From assembly GCA_017449135.1 (NCBI GenBank), contig JAFSKE010000001.1, forward strand, positions 1-42,410: a DNA stretch of 42,410 nucleotides. The letters run 5' to 3'. Position numbers and translations under genes: made by a program. The first letter of the stretch is position 1. The number at the start of each line of letters is the position of its first letter. This document shows, one piece after another, positions 35,727-42,410 of this stretch. Under the pieces are notes generated by a model. The model worked only from the letters and a program-made list of their open reading frames with translations. It made no database searches and was not told the origin of the DNA. The DNA is from Synergistaceae bacterium (lineage in GTDB: Bacteria; Synergistota; Synergistia; Synergistales; Aminobacteriaceae).

Positions 35727-36126
35727 TTTGTTAATTCACCCTGGTGAAACAATTTCGGATATTTTGGAAGAACGTAAAATTACTCAGAAAGAATTGGCGC
35801 AAAGAGCAGGAGTATCCGAGCCGTTTTTAAGCGATGTAATTCACGGAAAGAAAGATATTTCTAAAAAATTAGCATCTGGGCTTGAGTATGCGTTAGGAGT
35901 TCCGAGTTCATTTTGGCTGAATCTGCAGGCAAATTATGATTCAGAGTTTCTTAGTCTTCACGAAGAGGATACTATTCAAGCGGAAGAGAGAAATATCTAT
36001 AAAAGCATTAAATCAGATGTAGTAATACCTGACAATTTGACGCAAGACCAAATAATTATTTGGCTGAGAAGACATTTCAGGGTCAGCAGCTTAGTGTGCT
36101 TACAGGAATTAGCTGAACGGACATAA
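35695..36126 (+). pseudogene. higA: HigA-type antitoxin, probably truncated at its C-terminus
   Basis: XRE-type antitoxin: MVANKHGISPDLLIHPGETI start, HTH ITQKELAQRAGVSEPFLSDV, then a short linker ending LRRHFRVSSLVCLQELAERT. ATG 35695 has GGAAGGAG about 10 nt upstream. At 143 aa it is far shorter than the long HigA proteins (about 350 aa with a C-terminal metallopeptidase-like part) it resembles. The stop lies just before the left end of the decayed IS element, so truncation by that insertion is likely. DNA binding may survive. Confidence 0.6.
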
Positions 36127-36167
36127 AAGTACGGTTCTTGTTTAGTTTATCATGATTCGCAAGAAGA

Positions 36168-36189
36168 CTCCCACTTTTACAAGTGGGAG
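36168..36189. repeat. Left-end hairpin of the decayed tnpB element
   Basis: Nine-bp perfect stem CTCCCACTT/AAGTGGGAG with a TTAC loop. Confidence 0.75.
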
Positions 36190-36221
36190 ATGAATTGCGC
36201 TTTCATGTATAATAACACGTA

Positions 36222-37314
36222 GTGAGAAAAATGACGGAAGAAGAAAGACTTGCAAAAAATAACAGGATTCGTGAAAAGGGTAAAGAAACTCGGCTGAGGA
36301 GGCAGAGTCAAAAATGCAGAGTCTTTCGAGTAAAAATAGATTTTTCGCATCTCAACGAATTTGAAAAAACACAACTGAAAATGATTTTTGTTGAGGCAAA
36401 ATGGCTGTATAATGACGTGCTAACATTCTCAAACTTTCACGACATTAATGAATATGATGATAAAATCACAACGGTTCAAGGACTGGACAAAGACAAACAG
36501 CCTGTAATCCGTGAGCTTGAAAATTTAAGTTCTCAGATGAAACAGTCAGTAATTCAAGGTGTAAAGCATAACATAAAATCCCTTTCAGCGATGAAAAAAC
36601 ACGGTCGAAAAATCGGAACACTAAAATATAAATCAAATTATGAATCAATAAATCTTCAGCAATACGGAAATACTTATAAATTCTGTGATAAAAGGCACAT
36701 AAAAATTCAGGGGATAAAACGTCCGATAAAAATTGAAGGAGCTGAACAGTTTTTTGACATACCGGGAATTGAATTTGCAAACGCAAAATTATTGAATCTC
36801 CCTGACGGTTATTACGTTGCAGTTACAACATTTCAAAACTAAGGGAGATGAAATTAAAAAATATAAACCGGAAATCGGAATCGATATGGGAATTAAAACC
36901 TCAATAACAACGTCAGAAGGAAAGAAAATAAAAGTATTTGTTGGAGAAACGGAACGCCTTAAAAAAATTCAACATTCAATATTAGGACTTGTGAAAGCAA
37001 AATTAATAAGAAATGAAAGAGTTGTAGTTTTGCCGAAAAGTGTTGCAACAACAAAAACCTGCCCCAAGTGTGGAAGAATAAATAAAGACATTACACTTTC
37101 AGACAGGATTTTTGAATGTCAATGCGGTTACAGAGAAGACGGGGACATTCACGCAGCCCGAAATATGATTTTGTTGTCAAAAATAAATAAAAATACCTGT
37201 GGGACGCAGGGAATCAACGCCTTTGGAGAGGACGTAAGACGGGAACATGAACAAAAATGTTGCAACGCTGACCTCGATGAATTAGGAAGCCCCCGCTTCT
37301 ATAAGCGGGGGTAG
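36222..37314 (+). pseudogene. tnpB: tnpB, frameshifted and internally deleted
   Basis: The first reading frame (36222-36842) encodes the N-terminal half (CRVFRVKIDFSHLNEFEKTQ to LPDGYYVAVTTFQN). The frame then shifts by one base near 36836 to a second frame that carries the first RuvC Asp (PEIGIDMGIKTSI) and then the zinc finger (CPKCG and CQCG) with HAARN. Between ETERLKKIQ and HSILGLVKAKL the part normally holding the second RuvC Glu is missing (by family knowledge). The GDIHAARN segment keeps the third Asp. It is therefore dead as a nuclease. Confidence 0.85.
37290..37311. repeat. Right-end hairpin of the decayed tnpB element
   Basis: Nine-bp perfect stem CCCCCGCTT/AAGCGGGGG with a CTAT loop, overlapping the end of the broken tnpB. 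Confidence 0.75.
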
Positions 37315-37319
37315 TTCAC

Positions 37320-37811
37320 AATAACGGCGTTGAACTAATATTCTTAAAAGAGCCTCACATTAACACGTCAACTTACAGAAAAACGCTTCAAGAGAAAAAA
37401 ATTTCGCTCAATCTTAATTCCGGCGATGGAGCAACAAACGCACTCATAAAATCAATCCTTGATGCCTTAAATGACTATATTTTAACTTTAGCGCACAGAC
37501 AAGTTCAGCTTGCGTTTGAGCAATCCCAAAAAGAAGTTGACGATTTACATCAGCGGACTCGTGAGGGAATTGAAACCGCCCGGCGTAACGGAAAACAAAT
37601 CGGTCAAAAATCCGGCGCGAAGCTAAAAATCAGGAAAAAATTTCCTGTCCAGCAATTAATTTTGAAGTACAGCAAAGATTTTCGCGGCACAAACTCCGAC
37701 CGTGAAGTCATCGCAATTATTAACATGACCACCGACCCGAACGAAAAATCAAGAAAGCTTCACGTAAGCCCCAATACTTATTATAAATATAAGTCAGAAC
37801 TGAAATTATGA
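37320..37811 (+). pseudogene. C-terminal remnant of a second serine recombinase
   Basis: An open frame of 163 codons without a start, beginning right after the TTCAC at the right end of the IS. It reads NNGVELIFLKEPHINTSTYR, then LHQRTREGIETARRNGKQIG, and ends VSPNTYYKYKSELKL with TGA. This is the interdomain helix and DNA-binding end of a resolvase-like recombinase. The catalytic N-terminal domain with the active Ser is absent and is not found upstream of the IS, so the insertion was probably accompanied by a deletion. Confidence 0.8.
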
Positions 37812-37840
37812 TTTGAATATTAATCAAAAGTTCTCAGTTT

Positions 37841-38143
37841 TTATAATGTTCTATTCATTTCATCCATCATTGCCTTAAATTCTCGATATTTTTCAAAATT
37901 TTTTTCTAAGTCTCGACGAATCAAATTATTTATATATGCCGTTATGTTTCCCCTGAAAAAGTATGAGGCAAATTCTACTCCCTCATAAAGTTCTACTGGA
38001 ATCGCTAATGAAATTTTATGAACTTTACCTTTTGTAGGACGACCGCTTTTATTCTTTTTTGGAGCAGACGGTAAAACTTCAACTTCGTGTCTAAATTCAG
38101 CAACACTCTGAGCCGCCTTGTTAGTATAAATTCCCTTAGCCAT
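37841..38143 (-). CDS. ParA-partner protein (small DNA-binding, ParB/CopG-like)
   Basis: A 100-aa basic protein from ATG 38143 (MAKGIYTNKAAQSVAEF), with GGAGG about 9 nt upstream; the start overlaps the end of parA. The N-terminus is extended and basic (KKNKSGRPTKGKVHKISLAI), followed by a helical part (NLIRRDLEKNFEKYREF). Position as second gene after parA marks it as the centromere-binding partner. The family is not identified with certainty. Confidence 0.65.
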   Translation of the reverse strand: MAKGIYTNKAAQSVAEFRHEVEVLPSAPKKNKSGRPTKGKVHKISLAIPVELYEGVEFASYFFRGNITAYINNLIRRDLEKNFEKYREFKAMMDEMNRTL

Positions 38144-38899
38144 TTGAAATTTCCTCCAAAACTTCATCAACAAAATTTTTATAGTCCTGCATTGTTGTAC
38201 TATTTGGTGCGTACTCGTTCAACGGTACGTAATATTCTGTCAAGGCTTCCGTACACGATATACTCTCACGGATTTTTGTGCTGAAACATTTAGTATCTAA
38301 TTTTTCTGCAAGATTAGCCGCAAATTCTCCCATTCGTTTAGATTTTCGAGTCCGTCCTTTTGCCTTGACTGTTAATATACCCATGACTTTCAAATTTTCA
38401 TTATTATCTCGTGCAAGTTCGATGGCTTCAGCAAAATCCATAAGTCCATCCAATGACCACCCAGATTCTTCAACAGGAATTATGACATAATCTGTCGCAG
38501 CAAGAACATTTTTCAAAGCAACTCCTATTGCAGGAGGTGTGTCAATTATTGCGAAGTCATAATGTTTATCGACTGACTTTAACGAGCGTTTTAGGTGAGT
38601 AAACCTTCGTTCATCAACTTTTACCATGTTTTCAGCGTCAGACAGTAATTTATCAGAAGCAATTATGTCGCCCTTCGGTGTGTGTTGAATACAATTCACA
38701 GCCAACTTGTCTCCGCAAAAAATATCAAGAACGGTAGCTTGTTCCAGCGTTTGAGCTTCGTAAAATTTCGTACTGTTACATTGTGCAATAATACATTAAA
38801 GCTGCGATTTCTTAATTCTTGCGCAATACAAAGACTCGTTGTTGTTTTCCCCACTCCACCCTTTTGATTTGATAAAGCAATACGAATTATTTTTATCAC
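38136..38899 (-). pseudogene. parA: parA partition ATPase with a frameshifting deletion
   Basis: The 5' frame gives LSNQKGGVGKTTTSLCIAQE (Walker A) up to FNVLL, then runs out of frame. A second frame resumes with AQCNSTKFYEAQTLEQATVL and continues to HYDFAIIDTPPAIG (Walker B) and the end at 38136. The joint is around 38790. The expected IDxD between LL and AQ is missing; a net loss of about 13 bases would explain both the gap and the frame change. Start is uncertain (GTG 38899 or a nearby codon). Loss of the switch I Asp and of the frame inactivates the ATPase. Confidence 0.85.
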
Positions 38900-39052
38900 C
38901 TCAGTTTTGTATATTTCTTATAAATTATTTATATTATATATTACTTTTTTGAATTATAAATTTCTGTAACGTAAAATATTTTAGATTTCAAAAATAATTT
39001 TAATGTAAACAGTTTTTATTGATCATATTTCTTTCCTCAATAAAATAAAAAA

Positions 39053-39081
39053 TTATCAAGAACACAAAAACCGTTTATAAT
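39053..39081 (+). promoter_or_regulatory. Sigma-70-type promoter of the Rpn gene
   Basis: TTATCA (39053-39058), 17-base spacer, TATAAT (39076-39081), followed 25-35 bases later by AAAGGAGGG and a TTG start. The 38900-39116 gap is otherwise very AT-rich and shared with the divergent parA. Confidence 0.7.
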
Positions 39082-39116
39082 TAACATAACAATTTCTTAA
39101 AAAGGAGGGAAATCTT

Positions 39117-40043
39117 TTGAATGTTGATAAAGACGGAATTTGGAAAGACGCTGTCGAACAGTATCTGCCTTTACTTTTGAAACGCATGATGCCAGAACTT
39201 TACGAGGACGTAGATTTTTCGCAAAACTTCACTTTCTTGGACAAAGAATTAAGAGACACGGTACAAGTTTCATTAAGCGAGGAACATAATGCAGCAAAAT
39301 TCGTTGACACTCTTGTTCAACTTCCGTTAAAGTCAGGAAAAAATCAATGGGTATTACTTCATATTGAAGTTCAGGGCAAGGGCGGTGAAGATATTTCATT
39401 CCGAATGATTTTATATTGTTGTCTAATTTTCGCTCATTACAGACGTATGCCTGTCGCTCTTGCAATTTTAACGGATAAACGACCTTCGGACGAAACACCG
39501 GGCAAATTTGAGTTTAACGAATACGGAACGGAATTAATTTATAAATATAATTTGTTTGAAGTCTACAATCAGAACGATGAAAAATTATTAAACAGTGATA
39601 ATCCGTTCGACAGTTTCATTTACGCCGCAAAAAAGTACAACGATTACATGAGCGACACAAAGCAGAAAATAAAACTCGAATATTTGCTGAAGATTACAAG
39701 AAAACTTCACGCTCTCGGATTAAATACAAGGGAGCGTGCAGGCATTCTTATTCTTGTCAACCGACTAATTAATCTTGAAGATAAGGAATTACGAGAACAA
39801 TATTTTAACGAACTGAAAAAACTGAAAGGAGAAAATAACATGGCTGAATTGACGTGGCTTGAAGAACGATTTCGTGATGAAGCTATCGCGCAAGGAATGG
39901 CTCAGGGGATTGCTATTGGAGAAGTTCGCGGTAAAGAACAAGGCCGTTCCGAAACATTAGACGCAGCAATCGATTTTATGCGTTCAAATGGTATGAGCAA
40001 CGAACAGATTAACAGCTTCAGAAATTCCATACTACATTCATGA
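39117..40043 (+). CDS. Rpn/YhgA-family PD-(D/E)XK nuclease
   Basis: A 308-aa protein of the recombination-promoting nuclease (Rpn, PD-(D/E)XK) family that is abundant and mobile in gut anaerobes. N-terminal LYEDVDFSQNFTFLDKELRD, then the catalytic strand VLLHIEVQGKGGEDISFRM (Glu-x-Gln), and a C-terminal part with EERFRDEAIAQGMAQGIAIG repeats that end in a helical tail. TTG start 39117 has AAAGGAGGG 8 nt upstream, with its own promoter and a strong terminator. It is separate from the parA operon. Confidence 0.85.
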   Translation: MNVDKDGIWKDAVEQYLPLLLKRMMPELYEDVDFSQNFTFLDKELRDTVQVSLSEEHNAAKFVDTLVQLPLKSGKNQWVLLHIEVQGKGGEDISFRMILYCCLIFAHYRRMPVALAILTDKRPSDETPGKFEFNEYGTELIYKYNLFEVYNQNDEKLLNSDNPFDSFIYAAKKYNDYMSDTKQKIKLEYLLKITRKLHALGLNTRERAGILILVNRLINLEDKELREQYFNELKKLKGENNMAELTWLEERFRDEAIAQGMAQGIAIGEVRGKEQGRSETLDAAIDFMRSNGMSNEQINSFRNSILHS

Positions 40044-40049
40044 CGCATC

Positions 40050-40090
40050 AAGCTTCCTTTAAGCCCTTTAATTTAGAGGAAGCTTTTATT
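40050..40090 (+). terminator. Rho-independent terminator of the Rpn gene
   Basis: AAGCTTCCT (40050-40058) pairs with AGGAAGCTT (40077-40085), followed by TTATT. A second AT-only stem (40086-40111) and a third hairpin follow. The stop of the gene lies 6 bases before it. Confidence 0.75.
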
Positions 40091-40116
40091 GTTTTTTCAA
40101 AAAAACAATAAAGAAT

Positions 40117-40146
40117 ATAGGCGACTCATTAAAAAGAATCGCCTAT
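40117..40146. terminator. Hairpin between convergent genes, probable bidirectional terminator
   Basis: ATAGGCGA (40117-40124) pairs with TCGCCTAT (40139-40146), followed on the plus strand by AAAAAATC. It lies 12 bases after the stop of the minus-strand gene at 40159, so it may serve both directions. Confidence 0.5.
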
Positions 40147-40158
40147 AAAAAATCTTAT

Positions 40159-40554
40159 TTATTGATACTTGTCCAAATAATCACACAACTTTGCACTCGG
40201 AAAATTTGTATCTTTGATTTTGCCATCTTCTATAAATTTTCGGGGTAAATCTCGTATCCCGTACATAAAACAATATTTTGAATCTGTAGTACCTTTTAGA
40301 CGAACTATTTTAGTAGGAATAGTTTTATACCGTCTTAAAATTCTTTTATACTTCAAGTCTGTTGCAATAGTATAATCGTACGGTATATATACCGCATTTG
40401 ATACGTTTTTTGAGCGATTATATACGTAAATTAAAAGATCTTTCTCAGCAGTTGTCAGTGAAAAAAGATGTCTTTTAACTTTGTTTTGTTTACGTACATA
40501 TGAAACGTATGAACGTATGCCAATTATGGCTTGTTTTACTAATGTTTCCTTCAT
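40159..40554 (-). CDS. Unknown 131-aa protein
   Basis: No family recognised. The start at 40554 has AAGGAGG 6 nt upstream and is firm. The protein is basic and helical at the N-terminus (KQAIIGIRSYVSYVRKQNKV), with a central LTTAEKDLLIYVYNR that vaguely recalls superinfection-exclusion SieB-type C-terminal parts. It lies between the Rpn gene (convergent) and the NRPS gene (same strand, 46 bases upstream), and may be the last gene of the NRPS operon. Confidence 0.6.
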   Translation of the reverse strand: MKETLVKQAIIGIRSYVSYVRKQNKVKRHLFSLTTAEKDLLIYVYNRSKNVSNAVYIPYDYTIATDLKYKRILRRYKTIPTKIVRLKGTTDSKYCFMYGIRDLPRKFIEDGKIKDTNFPSAKLCDYLDKYQ

Positions 40555-40600
40555 TTTATTTCCTCCTTAAATGATAAATTTTTCAAGACATTTTTGCAGT

Positions 40601-42410
40601 TTATGTTTTCCAATATCCCTTCTTTCTGAAATATTCCATATATTTTTTCAAATACTCTAAGTCAATCTTCGACCATTCAAATCCAAGACTTTTTAAGTAT
40701 TGAACAGTAAAATCTGTATCAATATGGAGATTACTGAAGGCAAGCCTATTATTAGTATCCATGTCATTGATGAACGCTTCAAAAATATATTTAATTTCTT
40801 TTTGTTTTATAGTCTGCAACAATGCTTTAGTGAAAACTGCTCCTTCCATAATAGCAACCTCGTAACCCAGCTTTTTGAGAATAACAATAAGATTATCCAA
40901 AAGAAGCCGTTTGTAGTTTTCAATGTGAAAGACAGTTTGCTCATTGCTGAAATGGCGTGTTATTGTCATAACTGCATGAGCCGCTTCATCGATAGGTGTG
41001 AATTCTACATAGCGTCCAAGTAGATAATCAGGTATCATTCCAAGACCTAAAAACGCCTTAAACCGTTTTAAGAAAGCATTTGTTTCATAATTAATCTGAA
41101 ACACTCCATCGCTATAACGGTTTGTCAGATTCCCCATTCGCATGATGTTAGCACGAAGCCCTTTGTTCATAGTTTTCAAAACAGCTATCTCAGCTTCAAA
41201 TTTGCTCAAAGCGTAAACATTTTCAAGATTCTGCCCAATATAAAGATCACTTGCGTAAAAAATTTTGCTTCTCACGTTATCATATCTAATAAAGTCTTCA
41301 ACAGAATCATTACCTGAAACACTTTCCGTAGAGATGTGAATAAGTTTTGCATCAGAAGAGACGCAGAAGTCAATCAATCGTGTTACAGTTTCAACATTCA
41401 CCGAGTGAAAATACGAATACGAACCGTAATGCTTGACCGTTGCGGCGGCGTTAATAACCGTATTTACACAAGATGATAAATTTTTATAACCCAGTTCAGT
41501 GAGGCCAAATCGTTCATCTTGTAAATCAGCGCATATTACTTGAATACGTTCGCAATCATTGTATTTTTTTCCAAAATAAAATTCTAATATTTCTGTAAGC
41601 CGTCTTTCGCTTTCTGCTTGATTTTTACCTCGTACTAAACAATAAGCTATACCGCTATCACATTCTAAATAGTCCGACAGAATATGACTACCGAGAAAGC
41701 CTGTAGCTCCTGTTAGAAGAATGTTTCCAACAGAAACAGCTTGCGGTGTTTGTATATTTTCTATCGTATTTTTAGTAAGAATTTTGTTAATTTCAGTAAA
41801 ATCAAAGTTCGCATAAGAAATTTGTTGCTTATTTTCATCATTAATATACTCTGCTAACAGTCGTATAGTCGGATAATCAAAGACATTTTGTAAATTAAAA
41901 TTAATTCCGTCATTATGTGCAATTGAAGTAAACATAATTGCTTTTAAGCTGTCGAAGCCGAGTTCAAAAAAGTCATCGTTCCTTCCTATTGGAGAATATT
42001 CAAGTACTTTTTCCATAAGCGCGGCAAGCCTGATTTCAAGTTCGTTTTCAGGCTCAATGTATTCGGTAGTTGTGATAATCTGACTTAAATCTACGTCAGG
42101 CAAAGATTTACGACTAATTTTGCCGCTGGGTGTGAGAGGCATTTTCTCTAAATGAGTGAAAATGTGAGGAAGCATATACTTCGGTAACTTTTGACCAATT
42201 ATTTCACGTATTTCTTTTGCCGGAAATTCTTTTCCTGTATAGAAAGCGCAGATTATTTGTCGGCCTGTGTTATCTTTTCGGACTATTACAACACTTTGTA
42301 CTATGCCATCTATGGCAGAGATAGCGTTTTCAATCTCACCCAGCTCAATACGTAGTCCGCGAATTTTAACTTGAAAGTCATTTCTGCCGACATAGACGAT
42401 ATTTCCATCA
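40601..42410 (-). CDS. NRPS 3' end: adenylation-domain end, carrier domain, thioester reductase
   Basis: Non-ribosomal peptide synthetase, 5' end beyond the window. From base 42409 the frame reads the A8 motif (VGRNDFQVKIRGLRIELGEI), A10 (LTPSGKISRKSLP), then a carrier domain with FFELGFDSLKAIMF (Ser attachment site), and a reductase domain beginning ILLTGATGFLGSHIL (NADPH motif), with the YALSKFEAE segment (Tyr-x3-Lys). The reductase releases the product as an aldehyde or alcohol; in gut bacteria such enzymes often make peptide aldehydes or pyrazinones. The Met at 42175 is internal, not a start. The stop is TAA 40603-40601. It is probably not part of the transfer element. Confidence 0.92.
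   Translation of the reverse strand, partial: DGNIVYVGRNDFQVKIRGLRIELGEIENAISAIDGIVQSVVIVRKDNTGRQIICAFYTGKEFPAKEIREIIGQKLPKYMLPHIFTHLEKMPLTPSGKISRKSLPDVDLSQIITTTEYIEPENELEIRLAALMEKVLEYSPIGRNDDFFELGFDSLKAIMFTSIAHNDGINFNLQNVFDYPTIRLLAEYINDENKQQISYANFDFTEINKILTKNTIENIQTPQAVSVGNILLTGATGFLGSHILSDYLECDSGIAYCLVRGKNQAESERRLTEILEFYFGKKYNDCERIQVICADLQDERFGLTELGYKNLSSCVNTVINAAATVKHYGSYSYFHSVNVETVTRLIDFCVSSDAKLIHISTESVSGNDSVEDFIRYDNVRSKIFYASDLYIGQNLENVYALSKFEAEIAVLKTMNKGLRANIMRMGNLTNRYSDGVFQINYETNAFLKRFKAFLGLGMIPDYLLGRYVEFTPIDEAAHAVMTITRHFSNEQTVFHIENYKRLLLDNLIVILKKLGYEVAIMEGAVFTKALLQTIKQKEIKYIFEAFINDMDTNNRLAFSNLHIDTDFTVQYLKSLGFEWSKIDLEYLKKYMEYFRKKGYWKT

Larger units (their letters stand above)
36127..37319 (+). 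mobile_element. Decayed IS605/IS1341-type element (tnpB only)
   Basis: Left-end hairpin 36168-36189 (CTCCCACTT-TTAC-AAGTGGGAG) and right-end hairpin 37290-37311 (CCCCCGCTT-CTAT-AAGCGGGGG), followed by TAGTTCAC (TTCAC at 37315-37319). No tnpA. It carries a broken tnpB. The left boundary is approximate. It separates a truncated higA from a 5'-less recombinase gene. Confidence 0.7.

Noticed and set aside
37312..37840. CRISPR-like or phage origin for the ORF-free stretch after the tnpB element
   Set aside because: Translation without a start shows a serine recombinase C-terminal part, so the region is a gene remnant and not empty or repeat DNA.
40086..40111. AT-only inverted repeat after the Rpn gene as a separate regulatory site
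   Set aside because: It directly follows a terminator hairpin and consists of T and A runs with CAA; best seen as part of the terminator region.
1..42410. CRISPR arrays, tRNA or rRNA genes
   Set aside because: I saw no regularly spaced repeats longer than 20 bases, no tRNA cloverleaf with CCA-type end, and no rRNA-like segment while reading the window; a short tRNA could still be missed without a search tool.

Overview
This window holds most of an AT-rich conjugative element (integrative element or plasmid) with an RP4-like (IncP, MOB-P / Trb) transfer system. A decayed accessory segment follows it, and the 3' end of a chromosomal-type NRPS gene lies at the right edge. The host is probably a Gram-negative anaerobe: an envelope-spanning Trb set (TrbF, G, I, J, L) is present, SD sites are strong (AAGGAGG), and TTG starts are common. 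Synergistota or Negativicutes are plausible guesses, but the sequence alone does not settle the taxon. TGA serves as a normal stop at many tightly coupled gene ends, so the standard code applies.

Layout. (1) 1-13944, minus strand: one long operon read right to left as traK-like, traL-like (ParA-type ATPase), traM-like (membrane), an XRE regulator, trbB, trbC, trbD, trbE, two tandem trbJ paralogs, trbL, trbF, trbG, trbI and topB (topoisomerase III). topB carries an in-frame TGA exactly where the family has Trp. (2) 13945-14246: intergenic region between divergent operons with nested inverted repeats, the probable oriT. (3) 14247-28102, plus strand: traJ-like, relaxase traI, a small acidic ORF, ardC, a 2211-aa methylase/SNF2-helicase fusion (with a complete tnpV-like gene nested in another frame), a zeta-toxin-like protein, the coupling protein traG/virD4 and a small antitoxin-like gene. 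The relaxase, ArdC, the helicase and the zeta-like protein all end in the same roughly 90-residue C-terminal module with a basic tail. They are encoded side by side just before the coupling protein, which suggests a cohort of proteins sent to the recipient with the DNA. (4) 28099-29895: an IS608-like IS200/IS605 element (tnpA+tnpB) splits a small toxin-like ORF. (5) 29971-34566: an XRE regulator, a structured iteron-bearing leader, and a 1348-aa replication/primase protein built of four diverged primase-like units, of which only the third keeps catalytic residues. (6) 34572-38899: a small serine resolvase with a res-like upstream region, a higBA pair with a 26-bp perfect palindrome and a truncated HigA, a decayed tnpB element, the C-terminal remnant of a second serine recombinase, and a parA/partner pair in which parA is frameshifted. 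(7) 39053-40146: an Rpn/PD-(D/E)XK nuclease gene with its own promoter and terminator. (8) 40159-42410: a small unknown gene, then the last A-domain segment, carrier domain and thioester-reductase domain of an NRPS.

The transfer genes form a coherent machine: relaxosome (TraJ, TraI, TraK at oriT), coupling protein, ATPases TrbB/TrbE, pilin TrbC and the channel TrbD/F/G/I/J/L. The right third is an accumulation zone of insertions and broken genes. No integrase, tRNA, rRNA or CRISPR array is visible.
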